A stretch of 6,399 nucleotides of DNA from Sulfurimonas sp. (GTDB lineage: Bacteria > Campylobacterota > Campylobacteria > Campylobacterales > Sulfurimonadaceae), in contig WFPU01000299.1 in assembly GCA_015487435.1 (NCBI GenBank), positions 1 through 6,399 on the forward strand, given 5' to 3'. A program made the translations under genes and the position numbers. The notes beneath the pieces were generated by a model that saw only the letters and a program-made list of their open reading frames with translations, had not been told where the DNA came from and made no database searches. Shown here one piece after another: positions 1 through 4,518 of the stretch (its first letter is position 1; each line of letters opens with the position of its first letter).

Positions 1-1
1 A

Positions 2-979
2 AAAGATATTTTAAATAGTATTAGAAAACTGCTTGAAGTAGTATTTATTGTAATAAACATAGAGTTAACATTTTATGTCTATAACGACTTTGTCCGTATT
101 GACGGTTTAGGTATATACTTTAATCTTACTTATGCTTTTTTAATCACTTTTATAATATTTACTATCATTAATACAATTGTAAATATCAAACTAAAAGATA
201 TTGGTACCGAAGATAAAAAAATCAAGAATGAAGTTATTAATGTCTCCATAAAACTCTTAAATTTTTTAATCTGGATTATTGGTATATTGGTAATGCTACA
301 CCTTTTGGGAGTGGAATTAACAGTTATTATATCAGGACTTGGAATAGGTGGTTTAGCAGTAGCGCTTGCATCAAAAGACTCTCTTTCAAACTTTTTTGGA
401 ACTCTTTCAATATTGTTTAGTGATGTATTTTCTCAAGGTGACTGGATAGAAGTAGATGGTAATCAAGGTACGGTTGTAGAGATAGGACTTAGAGTTACAA
501 AACTTAGAACTTTTGATAATGCCATTATAGCTATTCCCAACTCAATATTGGCAAATCAAGATGTTAAGAACTGGAATAAGCGTTCTCTCGGAAGACGCAT
601 TAAAATGCATATTGGAGTTAAGTATGATGCAAAGCGAGAGGATATTAAAAATGCTGTTCATGAGATTTATAATATGCTAGACAAACACCCAGGAATAGCA
701 ACGAAAAATACAAAACATGATTACACCACTCTAAAGAAAAAAGTCAGAGTAGTAGCTTCAAAAGATGATGAGGAGGGTGTAAAAAAGACCCTTCTTGTTT
801 ATCTTGATGAGTTTGGAGACTCTAGTATAAACATATTAGTTTACTGTTTTTCAAAATCTGTTGCATGGCAAGAGTGGTTAGAAGTTAAACAGGATGTAAT
901 GTTTCAAATGATGGAGATATTAGAGAAAAATAATTTAGAATTTGCATTTCCTTCAATCTCTATTTATAAAGAAAATTGA
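2..979 (+). CDS. MscS-family mechanosensitive ion channel, 5'-truncated by the window edge
   Basis: The frame is open from base 2 to the TGA at 977-979, giving 325 visible residues. The true start lies upstream of the window; a TTG at 287 falls inside a membrane helix and is not a credible start. Hydrophobic segments at visible residues about 10-25, 41-62 and 83-101 precede the pore-lining helix at about 106-133, which is rich in Gly and Ala (GLGIGGLAVALASKDSLSNF). The MscS beta domain follows, with GDWIEVDGNQGTV at 146-158 and the conserved IPNS at 178-181. A mixed alpha/beta cytoplasmic domain runs to the end. MscS proteins form inner-membrane heptamers that open under membrane tension and release solutes during hypo-osmotic shock. 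Several helices before the pore helix suggest one of the larger MscS-like subtypes. It is separated from the cys genes by a 213-bp gap and its own candidate terminator, so it is probably a separate unit. The family call is firm; the subtype is not. Confidence 0.95.
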   Translation, partial: KDILNSIRKLLEVVFIVINIELTFYVYNDFVRIDGLGIYFNLTYAFLITFIIFTIINTIVNIKLKDIGTEDKKIKNEVINVSIKLLNFLIWIIGILVMLHLLGVELTVIISGLGIGGLAVALASKDSLSNFFGTLSILFSDVFSQGDWIEVDGNQGTVVEIGLRVTKLRTFDNAIIAIPNSILANQDVKNWNKRSLGRRIKMHIGVKYDAKREDIKNAVHEIYNMLDKHPGIATKNTKHDYTTLKKKVRVVASKDDEEGVKKTLLVYLDEFGDSSINILVYCFSKSVAWQEWLEVKQDVMFQMMEILEKNNLEFAFPSISIYKEN

Positions 980-993
980 ACCTCAATATTTAA

Positions 994-1028
994 GATGAAA
1001 ATTTTAATTATAATTATTTTCATCCTTT
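994..1028 (+). terminator. Candidate AT-rich rho-independent terminator after the mscS-like gene
   Basis: A perfect 9-bp inverted repeat, GATGAAAAT (994-1002) and ATTTTCATC (1016-1024), encloses a 13-nt AT-rich loop and is followed by CTTT. It begins 14 bases after the TGA of the channel gene. The stem is weak because it is AT-rich, and the T run is short, so termination strength is uncertain. The position just after the stop codon is the best argument for it. Confidence 0.45.
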
Positions 1029-1046
1029 ATGCTTAAAACTAAAAGC

Positions 1047-1077
1047 TAAACATACCTAAATCATTTTGCTATAAAAT
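1047..1077 (+). promoter_or_regulatory. Possible secondary upstream promoter of the cys operon (extended -10)
   Basis: TGCTATAAAAT at 1067-1077 looks like an extended -10 element, and TAAACA at 1047-1052 (4 of 6 matches to TTGACA) lies 17 bp upstream of the TATAAA. In DNA this AT-rich such matches are common, so this is only a weak candidate beside the much better promoter at 1109-1137. Confidence 0.22.
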
Positions 1078-1099
1078 AATTCTATCTCTACTAAATCAA

Positions 1100-1112
1100 T
1101 CAAGTTACTTGA
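1100..1112. promoter_or_regulatory. 13-bp dyad overlapping the -35 box (candidate operator)
   Basis: TCAAGT-T-ACTTGA is a perfect 6-1-6 inverted repeat whose right half covers the first four bases of the -35 hexamer (1109-1112). A dimeric regulator bound here would contact the -35 region. No regulator can be assigned from the sequence. Confidence 0.35.
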
Positions 1113-1137
1113 CAATGATATAAATTTACCATATAAT
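1109..1137 (+). promoter_or_regulatory. Consensus sigma70 promoter of the sulfate-assimilation operon
   Basis: TTGACA (1109-1114) and TATAAT (1132-1137) are both exact consensus hexamers separated by exactly 17 bp. Transcription would start near 1144, leaving a leader of about 49 nt before the ATG at 1193. It is the only strong promoter seen before the five cys-cluster genes, whose internal gaps are too short to hold others. A full consensus promoter is usually strong unless repressed, and inverted repeats overlap both the -35 box and the start site, which fits control by a repressor. The promoter is seen directly; the regulation is inferred. Confidence 0.8.
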
Positions 1138-1169
1138 ACGGCTAAGATTTAATCTTGAGTAAATTTATA
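1119..1169. promoter_or_regulatory. 11-bp inverted repeat flanking the -10 box and start site (candidate paired operator)
   Basis: TATAAATTTAC (1119-1129) and GTAAATTTATA (1159-1169) are exact reverse complements. The axis of symmetry falls at 1144, which is the predicted start of transcription, and the arm centres are 40 bp apart, close to four helical turns. Each arm also contains the palindrome TAAATTTA, so each could be a dimer site by itself. AT-rich composition raises the chance of coincidence. Confidence 0.35.
1144..1156. promoter_or_regulatory. 13-bp dyad at the predicted transcription start
   Basis: AAGATT-T-AATCTT is a perfect 6-1-6 inverted repeat beginning at the predicted +1 of the consensus promoter. 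As DNA it is a plausible operator for a dimeric repressor. As RNA it would be a short hairpin at the very 5' end of the leader, which could affect transcript stability. It is nested inside the larger repeat at 1119-1169 but its own centre is at 1150. Confidence 0.35.
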
Positions 1170-1183
1170 GACTTAATATACAT

Positions 1184-1187
1184 GGAG
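1184..1187 (+). promoter_or_regulatory. Ribosome-binding site that fixes the DUF2061 start at 1193
   Basis: GGAG at 1184-1187 lies 5 nt before the ATG at 1193. The alternative GTG at 1187 overlaps this site, so it cannot use it, and no other purine-rich site is placed for it. The ATG is therefore the preferred start. Confidence 0.7.
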
Positions 1188-1192
1188 TGAAA

Positions 1193-1420
1193 ATGTACGA
1201 AAAACCTTATAGAAGTATTGTAAAAACTATATCATGGAGAACAGTTGGTACACTTGATACTATGCTTATTTCGTATCTTGTAACTGGAAGTCTAAGTATG
1301 GCAGCAGTAATTGGTTCTATAGAGCTTATTACAAAAATGATACTGTATTACGTTCATGAGAGAGCATGGAATAAATCAACATTTGGGATAGTTAAAAAAG
1401 ATCCTGAATACCAAATATAG
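1193..1420 (+). CDS. DUF2061 family small membrane protein, first gene of the cys operon
   Basis: A 75-residue protein of the DUF2061 family, whose biochemical function is unknown to me. A basic N-terminus (KPYRSIVKTISWR, residues 4-16) is followed by two hydrophobic segments at about 18-34 and 35-53. They contain the family-like stretches GTLDTM (19-24), TGSL (31-34) and the end motif YYVHERAW (52-59), before a short polar tail. It is probably an inner-membrane hairpin protein. The start is ATG at 1193, chosen because GGAG sits 5 nt upstream; a GTG at 1187 would add two residues but overlaps that site. Its TAG is 8 bp from the cysH ATG, and the cysH ribosome-binding site abuts this stop, so the two are surely cotranscribed. 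From memory, DUF2061 genes recur beside sulfate-activation genes in several phyla, which suggests a role in sulfate or sulfite movement or in holding the pathway at the membrane. That is inference only. Confidence 0.85.
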   Translation: MYEKPYRSIVKTISWRTVGTLDTMLISYLVTGSLSMAAVIGSIELITKMILYYVHERAWNKSTFGIVKKDPEYQI

Positions 1421-1428
1421 GGAGATAC

Positions 1429-2124
1429 ATGAATACCAGTGAGTTAAGTAAAAAACTTAATAATTATAGTGCAGAAGAAATTTTAGAATACTTTTTAAAA
1501 GGGTATGGAGACAAAGTTGCACTTTCTAGCAGCTTTGGAGTAGAAGATCAAGTATTAACACATATGATGCTTTGTATTGATAAAGGTGCAAATATATTTA
1601 CACTAGATACAGGTAGATTACATCCACAAACTTATAATGTTATGGATGCAACGAATTTAAAATATGGTATTAAAGTAAATGTTTTTTTTCCAAATACTAA
1701 CGATGTAGAAAAACTTTATAAAGACCAAGGTATAAATGGTTTTTATGAGTCTATACAAAATAGAAAAGCATGTTGTTTTACTAGAAAAATAGAGCCCTTA
1801 CAAAGGGCTTTATCTGGACTTGATGTTTGGGTAACAGGGCTTCGTGCCTCTCAAAGTGTAACAAGAGAAAATTTAAATCTAATCGAGTTTGATGAAGTAA
1901 ACCAAGTTATAAAAGTAAATCCTCTACTTGAATGGAGCGAAAAGGAAGTTTGGAACTTTGTAAAAAAACACAAAATTCCATATAATTCTCTTCATGATGA
2001 GGGTTTTCCAAGTATTGGATGTGCCCCTTGTACTAGAGCAGTTAAAGATGGTGAAGATGTTAGAAGTGGTAGATGGTGGTGGGAAAACCCAGAACATAAA
2101 GAATGTGGTTTACACATAAAATAA
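1429..2124 (+). CDS. cysH: Assimilatory APS reductase (CysH, 4Fe-4S type)
   Basis: Reduces adenosine 5'-phosphosulfate to sulfite and AMP using thioredoxin or a similar donor, in the cytoplasm. The 231 residues show the nucleotide-binding segment SSSFGVEDQV (33-42), TLDTGRLHPQTY (58-69), GLRASQSVTREN (137-148) and the C-terminal ECGLH (225-229), whose Cys226 is the catalytic nucleophile in this family. The pairs Cys115-Cys116 (ACCFTRKIEPL) and Cys198-Cys201 (GCAPCTR) form the CC...CxxC set that binds a 4Fe-4S cluster. By established family knowledge this set marks enzymes that use APS, while the cluster-free enzymes as in E. coli use PAPS. This fits the absence of APS kinase here. The ATG follows AGGGAG, which overlaps the stop of the DUF2061 gene, with a 4-nt spacer. 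Length is normal and all catalytic residues are present. Automatic pipelines may name it phosphoadenylyl-sulfate reductase. Confidence 0.96.
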   Translation: MNTSELSKKLNNYSAEEILEYFLKGYGDKVALSSSFGVEDQVLTHMMLCIDKGANIFTLDTGRLHPQTYNVMDATNLKYGIKVNVFFPNTNDVEKLYKDQGINGFYESIQNRKACCFTRKIEPLQRALSGLDVWVTGLRASQSVTRENLNLIEFDEVNQVIKVNPLLEWSEKEVWNFVKKHKIPYNSLHDEGFPSIGCAPCTRAVKDGEDVRSGRWWWENPEHKECGLHIK

Positions 2125-2130
2125 AGGAGA
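2123..2130 (+). promoter_or_regulatory. Ribosome-binding site that fixes the cysD start at 2138
   Basis: AAAGGAGA, overlapping the cysH TAA, leaves 7 nt before the ATG at 2138. The in-frame GTG at 2132 would be only one base away, too close for initiation. The ATG also gives an N-terminus that aligns with E. coli CysD (RLTHL near the start). Confidence 0.75.
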
Positions 2131-2137
2131 AGTGTTT

Positions 2138-3052
2138 ATGGAAATAAGTAAAGATAGATTAACGCATCTAAAGCAGCTTGAGGCTGAATCAATGCACATA
2201 ATGAGAGAAGTTATAGCGGAGTTTTCAAATCCTGCGATGCTTTATAGTGTAGGAAAAGATAGCTCAGTAATGCTTCATGTCCTTCAAAAAGCATTTTATC
2301 CAGCATCGCCACCAATTCCATTAGTTCATGTTGATACTAAGTGGAAATTTAAAGAGATGATAGAGTTTCGTGACAGACGCGCTAAAGAGGTTGGGATGGA
2401 ACTTATAGTTTACTCTAACCCTGAAGGAATTAAAAAAAACATCTCTCCTTTTGAGCATGGTTCTGCAATGCATACTGAAATCATGAAAACAGAGGCTCTT
2501 AAGCAGATGCTTAATATTCAAAAATTTGATGCAGTATTTGGTGGAGCTAGACGAGATGAAGAAAAATCTCGTGCAAAAGAGCGTATATATTCATTTAGAG
2601 ATGAAAATCATAGATGGGATCCTAAAAACCAAAGACCGGAACTTTGGAATATTTACAATGGTAGACATAAAAAAGGTGAATCAATTAGAGTTTTTCCTTT
2701 AAGTAACTGGACAGAGTTAGATATTTGGCAATATATTTACTTAGAAAGTATTCCTATTCCTGATCTTTATTTTTCTAAAAAAAGACCAGTTGTTGAATAT
2801 ATGGGTACTAAAATTCTTGTAGATGATGATCGCATGCCTAAAGAATTAGCAGATACTGCAAAAGAAGAGATGGTAAGATTTCGTACGCTTGGATGTTATC
2901 CATTAACTGGTGCAGTTGAATCAGAAGCTACAACACTTCCTGAAATTATTCAAGAGATGTTAATTTGTACAACAAGTGAGAGACAAGGTAGACTCATCGA
3001 CAGTGATAGCGATGCTTCTATGGAAAAGAAAAAACAAGAAGGATATTTTTAA
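2138..3052 (+). CDS. cysD: Sulfate adenylyltransferase subunit 2 (ATP sulfurylase small subunit)
   Basis: Catalytic subunit of bacterial ATP sulfurylase. With CysN it adenylates sulfate to APS in the cytoplasm, driven by GTP hydrolysis in CysN. The 304 residues are close to E. coli CysD in length (302) and collinear with it. Visible landmarks are the PP-loop SVGKDS (37-42), HVDTKWKF (64-71), FEHGSAMHTEIMKTE (105-119), GGARRDEEKSRAKERIYSFR (135-154), WDPKNQRPELW (160-170), RVFPLSNWTELDIWQYI (184-200), RFRTLGCYPLTGAVES (247-262) and the C-terminal TTSERQGRLID with KKQEGYF. Position 68 is Lys where I recall Gly or Thr in other CysD proteins; the meaning is unclear. The ATG at 2138 is preferred over a GTG at 2132 on ribosome-site spacing. 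The TAA is one base from the cysN ATG, so the two subunits are probably translationally coupled. Confidence 0.97.
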   Translation: MEISKDRLTHLKQLEAESMHIMREVIAEFSNPAMLYSVGKDSSVMLHVLQKAFYPASPPIPLVHVDTKWKFKEMIEFRDRRAKEVGMELIVYSNPEGIKKNISPFEHGSAMHTEIMKTEALKQMLNIQKFDAVFGGARRDEEKSRAKERIYSFRDENHRWDPKNQRPELWNIYNGRHKKGESIRVFPLSNWTELDIWQYIYLESIPIPDLYFSKKRPVVEYMGTKILVDDDRMPKELADTAKEEMVRFRTLGCYPLTGAVESEATTLPEIIQEMLICTTSERQGRLIDSDSDASMEKKKQEGYF

Positions 3053-3053
3053 T

Positions 3054-4505
3054 ATGGCACATCAATCAGATTTAATAGCTCAGGATATTGAGCAGTATTT
3101 ACACGAACATGAGAACAAAGAAATATGTAGATTTATCACTTGTGGTAGTGTTGATGATGGTAAAAGTACACTTATAGGTAGATTGCTTTATGATTCAAAA
3201 ATGATTTTTGAAGATCAATTAGCCGCAATAGAAAAAGATTCTAAAAAAAGTGGTACTACTGGTGATAAAATTGACCTTGCTTTATTAGTTGATGGTCTTG
3301 CTTCAGAGCGCGAACAAGGTATCACTATTGACGTTGCATATAGATTTTTCTCAACTGAAAAAAGAAAGTTTATTATCGCAGATACTCCAGGTCATGAGCA
3401 ATATACTCGTAACATGGCTACTGGTGCTTCAACTGCTGATATTGCAATTATTCTTATAGATGCAAGAACTGGTGTTTTAACTCAAACTAAGAGGCACTCA
3501 TATATAGCTTCTTTATTAGGTATTAAAAACCTTGTTATAGCTATTAATAAGATGGATTTAGTTGATTTTTCACAAGAGCGTTTTGAAGAAATTAAAGAGG
3601 AGTATGAAGCAATTATTCCAAATTTAGCACATGATGATATTAATTTTAGTTATATCCCTATCTCAGCGCTAGATGGTGATAATATCTTAAAAAATTCACC
3701 AAAATCACCTTGGTATATAGATAAACCACTTATGGAATTACTTGATTCTCTTGATATTTCAAAGGCAGCAAATGATACATTTAGATTACCAGTCCAATAT
3801 GTGAATAGACCACACTTAAACTTTAGAGGTTTTTGTGGAACGATTGCTAGTGGTTCTATAAAAGTTGGAGACGCTATAACTGTTCTTCCATCAAGAAAAA
3901 CATCTATTGTAAAATCTATTGTATCAAATGAGATAAAAGATTTACGCCCAATGGGGAAAGATGAAACTATAGAAACTATAGAGAGAGCTTTTGCGCCTAT
4001 GGCTACAACTCTTACTCTAGAAGATGAGATAGATATTTCTCGTGGAGATATGATTGTAAAATCAGATTCTATTCCAGAAGTATCAAATAAATTTAGCGTT
4101 ATGACAGTTTGGATGAGTGAAGCACCTCTTCATATTAACCAAAACTATATCATCAAAAGAGCAACATCTGTGATTAATGGTATATTTAAGTCTATAGAAT
4201 TTAAAAAAGATGTAAATACATTTGAAGAGATTAAAACTGATTCATTAGAGTTAAATGATATCGCTCAATGTACTCTTCATTTAGATAGAGAGATAGCTGT
4301 TGATTCTTATCATAACAACAGATATACAGGAAGTTTTATAATAATAGACAAGTATACAAATACTACAGTTGGTGCTGGTATGATAATTGAGAGTTTTGAA
4401 TCAGCACAAGAACATGAGCTAAATAAAGAATATACAGATGCAGAAAAAGCTCTAAATAAGTATGTAAGAGAAAACTTCCCAGAGTGGGATTGTAAAGAAA
4501 TTTAA
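3054..4505 (+). CDS. cysN: Sulfate adenylyltransferase subunit 1 (GTPase)
   Basis: Regulatory GTPase of ATP sulfurylase, related to elongation factor Tu; it couples GTP hydrolysis to APS formation by CysD. The 483 residues show all G motifs: G1 GSVDDGKS (31-38), G2 around EREQGITIDVAYRFF (85-99), G3 DTPGH (110-114), G4 NKMD (165-168) and G5 SAL (204-206). A beta-barrel domain starts near FRLPVQYVNRPHLNFRG (243-259), and a second barrel ends near NRYTGSFIIID (422-432). The tail AEKALNKYVRENFPEW (463-478) is a usual CysN ending. There is no C-terminal APS kinase domain, unlike NodQ or CysNC fusions of about 620-650 residues, which agrees with the APS-type CysH. The start is ATG at 3054, one base after the cysD stop, with AAGGA (3039-3043) inside the cysD end. 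The frame is open further upstream to 2976, but that stretch overlaps cysD and does not look like CysN. Confidence 0.97.
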   Translation: MAHQSDLIAQDIEQYLHEHENKEICRFITCGSVDDGKSTLIGRLLYDSKMIFEDQLAAIEKDSKKSGTTGDKIDLALLVDGLASEREQGITIDVAYRFFSTEKRKFIIADTPGHEQYTRNMATGASTADIAIILIDARTGVLTQTKRHSYIASLLGIKNLVIAINKMDLVDFSQERFEEIKEEYEAIIPNLAHDDINFSYIPISALDGDNILKNSPKSPWYIDKPLMELLDSLDISKAANDTFRLPVQYVNRPHLNFRGFCGTIASGSIKVGDAITVLPSRKTSIVKSIVSNEIKDLRPMGKDETIETIERAFAPMATTLTLEDEIDISRGDMIVKSDSIPEVSNKFSVMTVWMSEAPLHINQNYIIKRATSVINGIFKSIEFKKDVNTFEEIKTDSLELNDIAQCTLHLDREIAVDSYHNNRYTGSFIIIDKYTNTTVGAGMIIESFESAQEHELNKEYTDAEKALNKYVRENFPEWDCKEI

Positions 4506-4518
4506 TAGGAATTAGATA

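Noticed and set aside
287..289. TTG as a start codon for the MscS-like gene
   Set aside because: The frame stays open back to the window edge with clear membrane helices before this point, so the gene starts outside the window.
1182..1190. Mini-frame ATG-GAG-TGA just before the DUF2061 gene, considered as a leader peptide
   Set aside because: It has only two codons, lacks its own ribosome site, and coincides with the GGAG site of the next gene; best explained as chance.
1138..1192. Riboswitch or S-box type element in the cys leader
   Set aside because: The leader is only about 49 nt with one 6-bp stem, too short for known S-adenosylmethionine or related riboswitches.
2321..2521. 66-codon open frame on the minus strand inside cysD
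   Set aside because: It lies fully antisense to a strongly conserved part of cysD, has no recognisable domain, and is explained by the codon pattern of cysD.
2976..3053. Upstream extension of the cysN frame by 26 codons
   Set aside because: It overlaps the conserved end of cysD, its translation does not resemble CysN, and the ATG at 3054 gives a normal CysN N-terminus with a usable ribosome site.
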